Shown here: one piece after another, positions 16,590 through 26,297 of the stretch | Layout of the letters: every line of letters starts with the position of its first letter | Position numbering within the stretch: the first letter of the stretch is position 1 | Made by a program: the position numbers and the translations under genes | Source: Nocardioides sp. InS609-2 | GTDB lineage: Bacteria; Actinomycetota; Actinomycetes; Propionibacteriales; Nocardioidaceae | DNA: 64,000 nt | Assembly (NCBI RefSeq): GCF_023208195.1 | Contig: NZ_CP060034.1 | Location: 1,922,001 to 1,986,000 of the forward strand | Direction of reading: 5' to 3' | The notes under the pieces: model-generated | Told to the model about the DNA's origin: nothing | Databases searched by the model: none | Seen by the model: the letters and a program-made list of their open reading frames with translations, nothing else

Positions 16590-17591
16590 TCATCCGGCCG
16601 GCTGCTCGCGGGGCACGGTCATCGCCGCGATCGCCGTCGTCAACGGCACGGCGAGCACCAGGCCCATGCCGCTGGCCAGCGTGCGCACGATCTCCTCGCC
16701 GATCTCCTCCGTGGTGAGCAGGACGGACACCGGCAGGCCGTAGAGCTGGAGGATCAGGAGTACGGCGAGCGCGGTGCCGGCGTACGCGAACACGATCGTG
16801 TAGATGGTCGAGGCGATGTGGTCGCGGCCGATCCGCATGCCACTCGCGAACACCTCCGCTCGGCTCATCGTCGGTGCCGCGGCGCGAATCTCCCACACCG
16901 ACGACGACTGGGTGATCGTCACGTCGTTGAGCACGCCGAGGCCGGCCACGATCGTCGCGCAGGCCATCAGGCTCTGGAAGCTGAGGTCGCCGACGTACGA
17001 CGACAAGATCCCGGCCGACTCGTCGGCCATGCCGCTCAGCCGCGTCGCACTCACCGCCACGACGCCGATCGCCGCGGTGACCAGGATGCCCGCGAGCGTG
17101 CCCGCCAGCGCCGCACTCGTGCGCATCGACACCCCGTGGGTCAGGTAGAGCACTACGAACATGATCGTGGCCGAACCGGAGAGACCCACGAGGAGCCCGG
17201 ACTCGCCCGTGAGCAGGGCCGGCAGCATGAACTCCCAGATGAGCAGACCGCTGAAGACCAGCCCGACGAGTGCGAACACCCCTCGCCAGCGCGCGACCAC
17301 GACCACGAGCAGGGCGAAGACCAGCGTCATCACCAGGAGCGGAGTGAGTCGCTCGGTGCCGAAGTAGCCATACGCCGGATCAGCGCCCTCGGCAGCCGGA
17401 GTGCGTTGTAGCCGGACGTCGTCACCCGGGACGAGCCCGGAGTCCGTCACCTGCGGAGCGACCGGCACCGTGACCGACTCGCCCTTCCCGGTTCCGTTGC
17501 TGACGGTGGCCTCGATGTTGCCGCAGCTCTCGCCGCTGGTGACGCCGCCGTTCTCCGCGCGAGGACAGGAAGGCTGGACGCTGTCGACCAC
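16590..17591 (-). CDS. YibE/F family membrane protein, N-terminus apparently missing
   Basis: A 333-residue reading frame with a short extracytoplasmic domain containing two Cys (SVQPSCPRAENGG, SGESCGNIEA) followed by about seven membrane helices (PLLVMTLVFALLVVVVARW to MGLVLAVPLTTAIAAMTV), and the signature FQSLMACATIVAGLGVLNDV. Family members normally begin with an extra membrane helix. Here the frame is closed by a TGA at 17652-17654 inside a 64-bp hairpin, and the only usable start is GTG 17591, without a ribosome site. Likely 5'-truncated, possibly a pseudogene. Function unknown. Confidence 0.7.
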   Translation of the reverse strand: MVDSVQPSCPRAENGGVTSGESCGNIEATVSNGTGKGESVTVPVAPQVTDSGLVPGDDVRLQRTPAAEGADPAYGYFGTERLTPLLVMTLVFALLVVVVARWRGVFALVGLVFSGLLIWEFMLPALLTGESGLLVGLSGSATIMFVVLYLTHGVSMRTSAALAGTLAGILVTAAIGVVAVSATRLSGMADESAGILSSYVGDLSFQSLMACATIVAGLGVLNDVTITQSSSVWEIRAAAPTMSRAEVFASGMRIGRDHIASTIYTIVFAYAGTALAVLLILQLYGLPVSVLLTTEEIGEEIVRTLASGMGLVLAVPLTTAIAAMTVPREQPAG

Positions 17592-17627
17592 CGCCGTCGG
17601 GAAGGTGACGCCCGGACCGTGCCTTCG

Positions 17628-17691
17628 GGGTAGTCCGGGGCAAACCGCACCTCAGATCGCTCACGACGGTGCATTTTGCCCCGGACTACCC
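17628..17691. repeat. 64-bp hairpin element (17+5 bp stem) between two minus-strand genes
   Basis: GGGTAGTCCGGGGCAAA (17628-17644) is perfectly complementary to 17675-17691; an inner GCACC/GGTGC stem (17647-17651, 17668-17672) and a 16-nt loop complete it. It sits 28 bp after the FMN glutamate-synthase-like stop and covers the expected 5' region of the YibE/F gene. No oligo-U follows, so terminator function is uncertain; a palindromic mobile repeat is possible. Confidence 0.85.
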
Positions 17692-17719
17692 AGCAGGCCC
17701 CCTCCGTTTCGAGACCGGG

Positions 17720-19267
17720 TCAGGCGGGCTGCTGCCGGGGATCGAGGTCGCCGCACATGATGTCGACGATCTCCTTCTCGGCCCGTTCGGAGATCCGGCC
17801 CCAGCCGGGCTGGTAGCCGTAGAGCTCACCCAGGCTGATGGTGCGCGACTGGCCGTCGAGGATGTCGACGTCGTCAGGCGTGATCAACGACGGGTGCACG
17901 ACCCCGACGGCCTCGGAGACCTTGAGCAGGTCGCGGCGCATCGAGATGAGGTAGTTGGCGACCCGCACGCTCTTGAGTCCGACGTCGAGACCCCTTGTGT
18001 AGCGCGGGTTCTGGGTGGCGATGCCCACCGGGCAGTGGTCGGTGTGGCACTTCTGGGCCTGGATGCAGCCCATCGCCATCATCGCCTCGCGGCCGACGTT
18101 GATCATGTCGGCGCCGAGGGCGAAGGCCACGATGGCGTTCTCGGGTACGCCGAGCTTGCCGGCCCCGATGAACACGACGTCGTCCGCCAGTCCGGCGGCC
18201 GCAAAGCGCCGGTGCACCTGGGTGAACGCGACGCGGAACGGGTAGGCGACGGAGTCGGCGAAGATCATCGGCGCAGCGCCGGTGCCGCCCTCGCCACCGT
18301 CGATGTTGACGAAGTCGACGCCCCGCTCGCGTGGCAGCATCGCCTCGATCAGCTGGTCCCAGAACTCCAGGTTGCCGACCGCCGACTTGATGCCGACAGG
18401 GAGCCCGGTCTCACCGGCCACCAGCTCGACGAAGTCGAGCATCGAGTCGACGTCATCGAAGACCTCGTGCCGGCTGGGCGAGGCACAGTCGACGCCCTCG
18501 GGGATGCCACGGATCGCCGCGATCTCGGACGAGACCTTCGCGCCCGGCAGCATGCCGCCGAGGCCGGGCTTGGCGCCTTGGCTGAGCTTGATCTCGATGG
18601 CTCGGACCGGCGCGGAGGCCACGAGCTCCTTGAGCCGCCCGATGTCGAACTTCCCGTGCTCGTCGCGGCAGCCGAAGTACGCCGTACCGATCTGGAAGAC
18701 GATGTCGCCGCCGTTGCGGTGGTACGGCGAGAGCGCGCCCTCGCCGGTGTTGTGCATCGAGCCGACCATGGCGGCGCCCCTGTTGAGCGCCTCGATGGCG
18801 GCAGCCGACAGCGACCCGAAGCTCATGCCCGAGATGTTGACGACCGACGCGGGACGGAAGGCGTGGGTGCGCCCGCGCGGGCCGCCGAGGACCTTGGCGG
18901 CGGGCATAGGCACCCTCTCGTCGCCGTGCGGCGCGGTCTGCGCGCCCGGCCCCATGAAGGTGCGGTGCTTGATGATCGGGTAGCCCGCGACGTGCTCGAT
19001 GTCGTTGTCGGTGCCGAACCCGAAGTAGTTGTTCTCCAGCTTGGCACTGGCATAGATCCAGCCACGCTGGTCGCGGGTGAAGGGGCGCTCCTCGTCGTTG
19101 GACGCCACGATGTACTGGCGCAGCTCGGGTCCGAAGCGCTCGATCAGGAATCGCGCATGCCCGACCACCGGGAAGTTGCGCAGGATCGCGTGCCGTTTCT
19201 GGGTCAGGTCGTGCGCCGCCACTCCACCGATGGCGGCGGCCCCCAGGGCCGCCAGGGTCCACTTCAT
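17720..19267 (-). CDS. FMN-binding glutamate synthase family protein
   Basis: A 515-residue protein with an N-terminal hydrophobic anchor (TLAALGAAAIGGVAAHDL) and the FMN/iron-sulfur barrel of glutamate synthase large subunits. The loop LSQGAKPGLGGMLPGAK, the FMN segment FVNIDGGEGGTGAAP (about residue 322) and the 3Fe-4S ligands CIQAQKCHTDHCPVG (about 398-412, CX5CX4C) are present. There is no glutaminase domain, so it cannot use glutamine by itself. Stand-alone members are common; physiological substrate not established. Confidence 0.9.
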   Translation of the reverse strand: MKWTLAALGAAAIGGVAAHDLTQKRHAILRNFPVVGHARFLIERFGPELRQYIVASNDEERPFTRDQRGWIYASAKLENNYFGFGTDNDIEHVAGYPIIKHRTFMGPGAQTAPHGDERVPMPAAKVLGGPRGRTHAFRPASVVNISGMSFGSLSAAAIEALNRGAAMVGSMHNTGEGALSPYHRNGGDIVFQIGTAYFGCRDEHGKFDIGRLKELVASAPVRAIEIKLSQGAKPGLGGMLPGAKVSSEIAAIRGIPEGVDCASPSRHEVFDDVDSMLDFVELVAGETGLPVGIKSAVGNLEFWDQLIEAMLPRERGVDFVNIDGGEGGTGAAPMIFADSVAYPFRVAFTQVHRRFAAAGLADDVVFIGAGKLGVPENAIVAFALGADMINVGREAMMAMGCIQAQKCHTDHCPVGIATQNPRYTRGLDVGLKSVRVANYLISMRRDLLKVSEAVGVVHPSLITPDDVDILDGQSRTISLGELYGYQPGWGRISERAEKEIVDIMCGDLDPRQQPA

Positions 19268-19357
19268 GCGTCAGGTCTAGTCCCGGGCGGCACTCTTGTC
19301 GAGCCGCGGTTTCGAGACGGGACTCCGTCCCTCCTCCACGAGCGGCGGACGGACGCG

Positions 19358-19363
19358 TATCTT
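19358..19363 (+). promoter_or_regulatory. -10 hexamer TATCTT, probable leaderless promoter
   Basis: TATCTT ends 7 nt before the ATG at 19371; no Shine-Dalgarno is visible. Confidence 0.5.
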
Positions 19364-19370
19364 TCGCAGC

Positions 19371-20651
19371 ATGGATCTGATCCCCAAGCCCGATCAGGTC
19401 GTCTCCGCGGCGAGCAACGTCGCCCACATGCTGGCCTACGGCGGGCTGGCCGACCTGCGGACGATGCCCCGGACCCTGATCGACGACGGAAACCTGCGCG
19501 AGGTCTACCACTACCGACCTGCCGCACACGCCGTCGAGACCGGTGACCCGGTGCTGCTGGTGACGCCGCTTGCCGCACCCGCGCTCTGCTTCGACCTGCG
19601 ACGTGGCTGCTCGCTCGTCGAGCACCTCGTCTCCGGCGGCCGGCCGACGTACCTAGTGGAGTACGGGCAGGTCTCGTTCAAGGACCGCAGTCTCGGCATG
19701 GAGCACTGGATCGACGAGGTCGTGCCGGCCGCGATCCGCGAGGTGTCGGCCCACGCCGGCGGGCGGCCGGTGCACGTGGTCGGCTGGAGCGTCGGCGGCA
19801 TCTTCGCGCTGCTGGCAGCGGCCGACCAGCCGGACCTGCCGATCGCCTCGGTGAGCCTGGTGGGCTCTCCGTTCGACACGTCGAAGGTGCCGATCATCGC
19901 GCCCGTGCGGCCGCTGCTGAACCTCGGCGGTGCAGACCGGGGCATGATCACCCGCGCCTACCAGGCCATGGGCGGCGCACCCCAGCCGCTGGTCAGGTGG
20001 GCCTTCCAGCTGTCGTCGTTCCAAAAGCTGGTGACCAAACCGATCGCGCTTGCCACCCACCTGGATGACCGGGACTTCCTGGCGCAGATCGAGGCCGTCG
20101 ACCGGTTCACGTCGAAGATGACGGCCTACCCGGGGCGCACGTTCGGGCAGCTCTACCACCGACTGATCAAGGGCAACGGGCTGGTCGACGGCACCTTCGA
20201 GCTCAACGGCCGCACCATCTCGCTGTCGGCCATCACCGCGCCGGTACTGGTCTTCGGTGGCGCCAACGACGGCATCGCGCCGATCGCCGCCGTACGCGCC
20301 GTACTCCCCCTGCTCACCGGCTCCCGCGAGACCCGCTTCGAGGTCGTGCCCGGTGGGCACCTCGGCATGCTGACCGGCCGCGCTGCTGGGGGTACGACGT
20401 GGAAGGTGCTCGACGAGTGGGTGGCGGAGTGGTCGACGCCTCCGATCGAGGTGAAGCCGCCGAAGAGGGCCCGGAAGAAGCCGGCCCCGAAGAAGGCGCC
20501 CACGAACAAGGTTGCCGCGAAGAAGGCGGCCGCGAAGAAGGCGCCCGTGAAGAAGAAGGCCGCGACGTCGCCCGACCAGCCGGAGTCGGCGATCGGCGTG
20601 AACCCGCGCCGCAGGTACGGCTCCCAGGGCTCGCGCTCGCTGACCCGCTGA
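19371..20651 (+). CDS. Alpha/beta hydrolase (PHA-synthase-like fold) with Lys/Ala/Pro-rich tail
   Basis: A 426-residue protein. Residues about 60-350 form an alpha/beta hydrolase similar in outline to polyhydroxyalkanoate synthases/depolymerases (VLLVTPLAAPALCFDLRRG, YLVEYGQVSFKDRSLGMEHW). The nucleophile elbow is VGWSVGGIFA, with Ser140 where PHA synthases use Cys; VLVFGGANDGIAP and VPGGHLGML carry the Asp and His. Residues 361-398 are strongly basic with KKAP/AKKA repeats like histone H1 or actinobacterial HU tails, suggesting nucleic-acid or polyanion binding. The role is not known. Confidence 0.85.
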   Translation: MDLIPKPDQVVSAASNVAHMLAYGGLADLRTMPRTLIDDGNLREVYHYRPAAHAVETGDPVLLVTPLAAPALCFDLRRGCSLVEHLVSGGRPTYLVEYGQVSFKDRSLGMEHWIDEVVPAAIREVSAHAGGRPVHVVGWSVGGIFALLAAADQPDLPIASVSLVGSPFDTSKVPIIAPVRPLLNLGGADRGMITRAYQAMGGAPQPLVRWAFQLSSFQKLVTKPIALATHLDDRDFLAQIEAVDRFTSKMTAYPGRTFGQLYHRLIKGNGLVDGTFELNGRTISLSAITAPVLVFGGANDGIAPIAAVRAVLPLLTGSRETRFEVVPGGHLGMLTGRAAGGTTWKVLDEWVAEWSTPPIEVKPPKRARKKPAPKKAPTNKVAAKKAAAKKAPVKKKAATSPDQPESAIGVNPRRRYGSQGSRSLTR

Positions 20652-20675
20652 CGACGACGAAGACGAGCCGTAGAC

Positions 20676-22037
20676 ATGAGTACGACGACCAGTCGCCGCG
20701 CCCTGCTTGGCGGCCTGATGGGTGGCGCTGCAGCCTCGATGTTGCCGGCGCCTCAGTTGGCAGTCGGGGCCCCGGCCCGCGCCGTACGCCGCCCGAACAT
20801 CCTTGTTGTCTCCATCGACGACCTGGGCTGGCGCGAGCTGGGGTGCTACGGCCACGAGTTCAACGAGACGCCCGAGATCGACAAGCTCGCGCACGACGGT
20901 ATGCGTTTCACCAACGCGTACGCCGCGGCGCCCCTGTGCTCACCCACGCGAGCCGCCCTGGTGAGCGGGCTCTACCCCGCACGCAGTGGCATCACGGACT
21001 TCCTGCATCCGGAGCAGGCGCCGGGGATGCACTTCCTCTCTCCGCGCACCCACAGCCTGCCCGACGCGCTGGGGCGAGCGGGCTACACCAGCGGGATGAT
21101 CGGCAAGTGGCACCTGACCGAGGACTACACCGGGCGCTACCGCAACCGTCGCGGCAACCCCTACGCGCTCGGCTTCGACGAAGTGCGTGCCTCAGAGAGC
21201 CGCTACATCGCCGACGGCGACTACGTCGCGCCGTACGCGTTCATGCCGGCGCTGGCAGGACCGCGCGGTGAGTACCTCACGGACCGGTTGGCCAGTGAGG
21301 CCACCGAATACATCACCAAGCACCGCGATGAGCCGTTCTTCCTGCACGTATCCAACTTCGCGGTGCACACGCGGCTGCAGGGCAAGCCAGAGCTGCTGGC
21401 GAAGTACAAGGCCAAGGCCGGCGCCGGCAAGCCCGGCAACTCGCCGGTGCTCGCGGCGATGCTCGAGAGCGTGGACCAACAGGTCGGCAGGATCGTGCGC
21501 ACCCTCGACGAGCTCGGCCTGGCCGGGGACACGTTGCTGATGGTCACCTCCGACAACGGCGCGCCGCGGCACGACGCCAACGCACCGCTGCGCGGCGGCA
21601 AAGGGCAGCTCTACGAAGGCGGCATCCGGGTGCCGCTCGTCGCGCGCTGGCCGGGCACGGTGGCAGCCGGGCGCACGGACGACACGATGACCAGCACCAT
21701 CGACCTGCTGCCGACGGCGGTCGAGCTGGCCGGCCGCACTCCGCAGCGCAAGGTCGACGGGCTCAGCATCGCACCGTTGCTGACCGGGACCGGCACGCTC
21801 GACCGCGAGACACTGTTCTGGGTGCACCGGCCGGGATTCCGCCGCGCCGACACCCGAGCCGCCGTACGCGTCGGAGACCTCAAGCTGATCCGGCAGGGCG
21901 GCCACTCCGAGCTCTACGACCTCGGCGCCGACCCCGGCGAGAGCCACAACCTCGCGGGCCGCAAGCCCAAGACGGTGAAGGGCATGAACCAGCTGCTGAA
22001 CGCGCACCTGCGCGACGTCGACGCGGGCGTCCGGTGA
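20676..22037 (+). CDS. Tat-exported sulfatase
   Basis: A 453-residue type I sulfatase. The N-terminus TSRRALLGGLMGGAAASML is a twin-arginine signal. NILVVSIDDLGWRELGCYG carries metal-binding aspartates; Cys88 in CSPTRAALVSGLYPAR is the residue converted to formylglycine; IGKWHLTEDYTG and MVTSDNGAPRHDAN supply further active-site residues. It would hydrolyse sulfate esters outside the cell. No formylglycine-generating enzyme gene is in the window. Substrate unknown. Confidence 0.93.
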   Translation: MSTTTSRRALLGGLMGGAAASMLPAPQLAVGAPARAVRRPNILVVSIDDLGWRELGCYGHEFNETPEIDKLAHDGMRFTNAYAAAPLCSPTRAALVSGLYPARSGITDFLHPEQAPGMHFLSPRTHSLPDALGRAGYTSGMIGKWHLTEDYTGRYRNRRGNPYALGFDEVRASESRYIADGDYVAPYAFMPALAGPRGEYLTDRLASEATEYITKHRDEPFFLHVSNFAVHTRLQGKPELLAKYKAKAGAGKPGNSPVLAAMLESVDQQVGRIVRTLDELGLAGDTLLMVTSDNGAPRHDANAPLRGGKGQLYEGGIRVPLVARWPGTVAAGRTDDTMTSTIDLLPTAVELAGRTPQRKVDGLSIAPLLTGTGTLDRETLFWVHRPGFRRADTRAAVRVGDLKLIRQGGHSELYDLGADPGESHNLAGRKPKTVKGMNQLLNAHLRDVDAGVR

Positions 22038-22092
22038 CCACGCCGGACGCCCTGCCTCACCGACACCCCCGGCATCGCGACGCTGTGGCCGG

Positions 22093-23586
22093 TCAGGCGA
22101 GGATCTCGGCCTCTACATCAGACTCCACCTGAACCGGGGCCCGCAGGAACAGCGTGGCCACCGAGGCGGCCACCCCGAATGCGGTGAACACCGCGATCAC
22201 CTGCAGCCCCGTCAGCATGCCGGGCATGAGCTCGCCGACCTGCGCCGGGCCCTCCGAAGCAGACGCGTTGACAAGGATGGCCGAGACCACCGCCAGCACG
22301 ACCGCGCCGCCGATCTGGACGCTGGTGTTCACCAGGCCCGAGGCCAAGCCCTGCTCGTGGTCGGCGACGCCCGACGTGGCCTGGGCGTTGATCGACGGGA
22401 AGGTCAGGGCGAAGCCGACGCCGAGGAGCAGCATGGTGGGCAGCAGCAGGGCGGCATAGCCGAGCTCAGGATCCACTCGCAGGAAGAGCACGTAGGCCAC
22501 CAGGAACGAGCCCATGCCCACTGCAATGAGGACCTGGGTCCGTACCCGGGCCAGCACCCTGTCGATCCGGGTCGAACTTGCTACCACCAGTAGCCCCGCG
22601 GGCAGGAAGCCGAGCGCCATGGTCAGGGGCGACCAGCCCAGAGAGTTCTGCAGATAGAGCGTGACCAGGAACTGGAACGCGAAGTAGCCGCCGGCCATGA
22701 TCGCCCCGGCCACATTGGCGTGCACCAGGTGCGCGGAACGCAGGATGCCGAGCCGGATCAGTGGCGTGGGGTGGCGTAGCTCCGTGGCCACGAACGCCAC
22801 GGCCAGGACCGCGCTGGCCGCGAACACCGACAGCACGGGCGCGCTGGTCCAGCCACGGGTGGGCGCTTCGACGACGGCGACCACGAACAGCAGCAGCGCA
22901 CCGGTGCTCGAGACCGCGCCGAACAGGTCGAAGTCGGCAAGGCGGGTCAGGGAGCGCGCGGAGGTAGGGATGACGCGCCAGCCGACCACCACCAGCAGCA
23001 ACGAGACCGGACCGGGAAGCAGGAACGTGGCTCGCCAGCCCAGCTCGGTCAGCACTCCACCGAACACCAGGCCGAGCGAGAATCCGCTGGCGCCGACCAC
23101 GGTGTAGATGCTCAGCGCCTTGTTGCGTGCAGGGCCTTCGGCGAACGTCGTGGTGATGATGGAGAGCCCGGCAGGCACGGTGAAGGCCGCCGCGACGCCC
23201 TTGACGAACCGGAGGGCGACGATGGCCTCGGGACTGCTCAGCATCGCGCTGACCACGGAGGCGATGCCGAAGACGGTGACGGCGACGAGGAAGACGCTGC
23301 GCTTGCCGAGAAGATCGGCGGCGCGACCACCGAGCAGGAGCAGCCCTCCGTAGCCGAGGACGTATCCGCTGACGATCCACTGGAGGGTCGCTGCGGACAT
23401 GCCGAGGTCTGCCCCGATGGACGGCAGCGCCACGCCCACCATGGAGATGTCGAGGCCATCGAGGAACAGGGCGCCGCAGAGGACGACGAGCAGCAGCCAG
23501 GTGCGGGAGGTCCAGCCGTCGGCGGTGTGGATGGAGGCGGAGCTGGAGGGCGGCGTTATCCGTGCCGCAGTCAGGGATGAGGACAT
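22093..23586 (-). CDS. MFS drug:H+ antiporter, DHA2 (14-TMS) family
   Basis: About 497 residues with roughly 14 hydrophobic helices, motif [20 protein letters not shown] in helix 1, [17 protein letters not shown] in the helix 2-3 loop (motif A) and [20 protein letters not shown] in helix 5 (antiporter motif C region). Probable proton-driven efflux of hydrophobic compounds. Divergent from a MarR regulator with an AT-rich palindromic region between them, the standard efflux/repressor arrangement. Start uncertain: ATG 23586 or 23595. Confidence 0.93.
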   Translation of the reverse strand: MSSSLTAARITPPSSSASIHTADGWTSRTWLLLVVLCGALFLDGLDISMVGVALPSIGADLGMSAATLQWIVSGYVLGYGGLLLLGGRAADLLGKRSVFLVAVTVFGIASVVSAMLSSPEAIVALRFVKGVAAAFTVPAGLSIITTTFAEGPARNKALSIYTVVGASGFSLGLVFGGVLTELGWRATFLLPGPVSLLLVVVGWRVIPTSARSLTRLADFDLFGAVSSTGALLLFVVAVVEAPTRGWTSAPVLSVFAASAVLAVAFVATELRHPTPLIRLGILRSAHLVHANVAGAIMAGGYFAFQFLVTLYLQNSLGWSPLTMALGFLPAGLLVVASSTRIDRVLARVRTQVLIAVGMGSFLVAYVLFLRVDPELGYAALLLPTMLLLGVGFALTFPSINAQATSGVADHEQGLASGLVNTSVQIGGAVVLAVVSAILVNASASEGPAQVGELMPGMLTGLQVIAVFTAFGVAASVATLFLRAPVQVESDVEAEILA

Positions 23587-23635
23587 GAGGACCATACTCA
23601 TGCATGTGCATTCAATGTGCAAGCATAATTTGCAG

Positions 23636-23650
23636 ACGCATATTATGCGT
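23636..23650. promoter_or_regulatory. MarR-type operator palindrome
   Basis: ACGCATA-T-TATGCGT, a perfect 15-bp palindrome 22 bp before the MarR start. The surrounding 70 bp is unusually AT-rich and also holds two direct TGTGCA copies. Expected to control both divergent genes. Confidence 0.75.
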
Positions 23651-23672
23651 AAGAATGTGGTAGGGTGCCCCC

Positions 23673-24074
23673 ATGGCACGCCTCAGCAACGACGATGCGT
23701 TGGCGGTGGAGTGGCACCAGCTGATGGGCCGCTACCAGCGCCTGATGTGCTCACTCGACCGGGAGCTAGGCTCGGCACACGCGCTCTCTGCGAGCGAGTT
23801 CGAGGTCCTGCAGCAGCTCTCCCAGGCCGACGAGTGCAGCATGCGGATGACCCAGCTGGGCGAGAGCGCACACCTCACGCAGAGTGCGCTCTCCCGTCTG
23901 CTGAGCAGGCTCGAGCGCGACGGCCTGCTCACTCGCGAGTCGTGCAACCAGGACCGGCGCGCCCTGTTCGTGGCCCTGACCGATGCCGGGCGCACCCGGT
24001 ACGCCGAGGCGCGGCCGACGCAGCGCCGGGTCCTGCGCGAAGCCGGGTCGGACTGCCTCGATCGCACCAGCTGA
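23673..24074 (+). CDS. MarR family transcriptional regulator
   Basis: A 133-residue winged-helix repressor: [20 protein letters not shown], the recognition region [20 protein letters not shown] and wing residues [20 protein letters not shown]. The C-terminal dimerisation helix is shorter than in typical 145-160-residue members. Its divergent neighbour is an efflux transporter, so it probably represses that gene until a ligand binds. Confidence 0.92.
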   Translation: MARLSNDDALAVEWHQLMGRYQRLMCSLDRELGSAHALSASEFEVLQQLSQADECSMRMTQLGESAHLTQSALSRLLSRLERDGLLTRESCNQDRRALFVALTDAGRTRYAEARPTQRRVLREAGSDCLDRTS

Positions 24075-24121
24075 ACGAATCGCCGCTGACCACTGCTCCG
24101 CTCGCCTGTCCGATGACATGC

Positions 24122-24532
24122 CTATCGGGACAGTCCGCGAGCGGCGAGCCACTTCGTCGCGGCGGTCTTCGACGCCCGGGCCAGCCAGGCGTCCTGCACG
24201 ACCTCGGTGATCTCGTCGACGTCGAGCCGGCCGACGTGCGACCCGCGCAGGAGCACCGAGGGATGCCCGTCGAAGTGCGGCGTCGTGAAGTACGGCGACG
24301 ACTCGTCGTCGACGAACGCGTGCTTGGCCTCCTCCGACTCCACCCAGAACACGATCACGTCGTCGTACCGCTCTCCGGTCTCGGGGTCGAACGCGTCGGG
24401 TCGTGCGTTGCGGAAGAAGACGAAGCTGCGGCCGGAGACCTGGTAGACCGTGCGGCCACCTTCGGCCAGCTTCACACCGGGGAGCGCGCGGGCGATCTCG
24501 TGGACGTCGTCGACCTTCGCGCGGCGGGCCAT
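24122..24532 (-). CDS. MmcQ/YjbR family protein
   Basis: A 136-residue protein: [20 protein letters not shown], then [20 protein letters not shown] and a C-terminal [20 protein letters not shown]. MmcQ/YjbR proteins have a CyaY-like fold and are annotated as DNA-binding, but function is not settled. The C-terminal [12 protein letters not shown] resembles other actinobacterial members. Monocistronic; an expanded repeat lies directly upstream. Confidence 0.87.
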   Translation of the reverse strand: MARRAKVDDVHEIARALPGVKLAEGGRTVYQVSGRSFVFFRNARPDAFDPETGERYDDVIVFWVESEEAKHAFVDDESSPYFTTPHFDGHPSVLLRGSHVGRLDVDEITEVVQDAWLARASKTAATKWLAARGLSR

Positions 24533-24553
24533 GGGGTGAGCGTAGGCGCCTGG

Positions 24554-24680
24554 GTTTCGAGGCTCGTTTCGAGGCTCGTTTCGAGGCTCGCTGCGCTCGC
24601 ACCTCAACGCAAGGCTGCGCTCGCACCTCAAGGCAAGGCTGCGCTCGCACCTCAACGCAAGGCTGCGCTCGCACCTCAAC
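24554..24680. repeat. Two-part tandem repeat built from a dispersed genomic repeat
   Basis: Three copies of the 12-mer GTTTCGAGGCTC (24554-24589) are followed by three full copies of a 24-mer starting GCTGCGCTCGCACCTCAA (24590-24661) and a partial fourth. The flanking halves match the repeat at 30935-31031, so this is an internally amplified member of that family. It separates the MmcQ start from ung and stays open in several frames because both periods are multiples of three. Confidence 0.92.
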
Positions 24681-24706
24681 CAGCGGCGTACGGCAGACTC
24701 AGCGGC

Positions 24707-25396
24707 ATGGGTGCTCTGGCGCGGCTGGTGGAACGCGGGCTGGTGGCCCCCGACTGGGCGAACGCCCTGGCGCCGGTCGACGACCGGATCGAGTCGATGG
24801 GCCGCTTTCTGCGTGAGGAGTTGGCCGCCGGGCGGTTCTACCTGCCGGCCGGAGACGACGTGCTGAAGGCGTTCGCGCGGCCGCTGGCCGACGTATGCGT
24901 GCTGGTGGTCGGGCAGGACCCTTACCCGACTCCGGGGCACCCGATCGGGCTCAGCTTCGCGGTGGCACCCGACGTGCGGCCGGTGCCTCGGTCGCTGACC
25001 AACATCTACACCGAGCTCCGCACCGACCTGGAGATCGAGACGCCGGCCCACGGCGACCTCACCGGCTGGGCAGACCAGGGGGTGATGCTGCTCAACCGCG
25101 TGCTGACGGTGCGCCCGGGCGAGGCCGCGTCGCACCGCGGGCGCGGTTGGGAGCAGGTCACCGAGTGCGCGATCACCGCCCTGGTGCGCCGCGGCGGACC
25201 GTGCGCGGCGATCTTGTGGGGTCGCGACGCCCAGTCGCTCAAGCCGATGCTGGGATCGATCCCGTGGGTCGAGTCGGCTCATCCCTCGCCGCTGTCGGCG
25301 AGCCGCGGGTTCTTCGGGTCGAGGCCGTTCAGTCGGGTCAACCGGCTGCTGGCCGAGCAGGGCGCAGCGCCGGTCGACTGGCGACTCCCGGCCTAG
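24707..25396 (+). CDS. ung: Uracil-DNA glycosylase, family 1
   Basis: A 229-residue base-excision-repair enzyme that removes uracil from DNA. The water-activating motif is [13 protein letters not shown], with the uracil-binding loop [20 protein letters not shown] and the DNA-intercalation loop [19 protein letters not shown]. Length and motif order match Ung. The start follows the expanded repeat by 27 bases. Confidence 0.96.
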   Translation: MGALARLVERGLVAPDWANALAPVDDRIESMGRFLREELAAGRFYLPAGDDVLKAFARPLADVCVLVVGQDPYPTPGHPIGLSFAVAPDVRPVPRSLTNIYTELRTDLEIETPAHGDLTGWADQGVMLLNRVLTVRPGEAASHRGRGWEQVTECAITALVRRGGPCAAILWGRDAQSLKPMLGSIPWVESAHPSPLSASRGFFGSRPFSRVNRLLAEQGAAPVDWRLPA

Positions 25397-25475
25397 TCGC
25401 GGCGTACGCCGCAACGCAGGCACAGGACCCGGTCGCCTCCACAACGGGCGGGAAAAAGTTGAATTCCGGACTATT

Positions 25476-26258
25476 ATGTCTGGCATGACCGACCGCATGC
25501 CCGCGCTGTACATCGGCCACGGCGCTCCGCCCCTGCTCGACGACCCGACCTGGTCCGGGCAGCTGGCCGCCTGGGCCGGCGACCTCCCCCGTCCGAAGGC
25601 GATCCTCATCGTCAGCGCGCACTGGGAGTCGGCGCCGGTCAGCCTCACCGCCAACGGCGCACCGCTCGTCTACGACTTCGGTGGCTTCGACGCGAAGTAC
25701 TACCGGATGACCTATCAGACTCCTGACTCCACCGCGCTCGCCGCCCGGGTCGCCGCGATGATGCCCGACACCGAGCCCATGCACCAGCACGCCTCGCGCG
25801 GCCTCGACCACGGGGCGTGGGTGCCGCTGCGCATCATGTACCCCGACGCCGACATCCCGGTGCTTCAGATGTCGCTGCCCACCGACGACCCGATCCGCCT
25901 GATGAAGCTCGGCGAGCGGCTGCGCCCGCTGCGTGAGGAGGGCGTGCTGATCATCGGGTCGGGGTTCCTGACGCACGGCCTGCCGTTCCTCAGGGAGTTC
26001 CGCATCGACGCCGCGGCTCCGGGCTGGTCGACCGAGTTCGACGCCTGGGCCGGCGAGGCGCTCGCGCGCGGCGACATCGACGCGCTCGCGTCGTACAAGT
26101 CGAAGGCGCCGGGCATGCCCTACGCGCACCCCACGGTCGAGCACTACACGCCGCTGTTCGTCACCCTCGGCGCCGCCACCGATGCGGAGACGCCCGGCAC
26201 GCAGGTCATCGACGGCTTCTGGATGGGGCTGTCGAAGCGGTCGCTGCAAGTCGCCTGA
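25476..26258 (+). CDS. LigB/DODA-type extradiol ring-cleavage dioxygenase family protein
   Basis: A 260-residue class III extradiol dioxygenase-like protein related to YgiD/4,5-DOPA dioxygenase. Candidate metal ligands are His in LYIGHGAPPLL and VSAHWES, with SRGLDHGAWVPL and SGFLTHGLPFL later. It would open a catechol-type ring. A second ATG three codons in is possible. No aromatic-degradation cluster surrounds it. Confidence 0.88.
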   Translation: MSGMTDRMPALYIGHGAPPLLDDPTWSGQLAAWAGDLPRPKAILIVSAHWESAPVSLTANGAPLVYDFGGFDAKYYRMTYQTPDSTALAARVAAMMPDTEPMHQHASRGLDHGAWVPLRIMYPDADIPVLQMSLPTDDPIRLMKLGERLRPLREEGVLIIGSGFLTHGLPFLREFRIDAAAPGWSTEFDAWAGEALARGDIDALASYKSKAPGMPYAHPTVEHYTPLFVTLGAATDAETPGTQVIDGFWMGLSKRSLQVA

Positions 26259-26261
26259 CAC

Positions 26262-26297
26262 GTCGGCCCAGTCGGCCCAGTCGGGCCACTCGGCCCA
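26262..26297. repeat. 9-bp tandem repeat, four copies
   Basis: GTCGGCCCA-type units repeat four times (two exact, two with one or two mismatches). In the minus frame this reads as alternating DWA/EWP/DWA. It lies at the 3' end of the possible remnant described next. Confidence 0.85.

Noticed and set aside
24590..24680. CRISPR-like array
   Set aside because: The 24-bp units are directly adjacent with no spacers, and no cas genes occur.
24122..25654. Long minus-strand open frame across ung
   Set aside because: The frame is the antisense of ung and of the tandem repeat; only 24122-24532 has family similarity.
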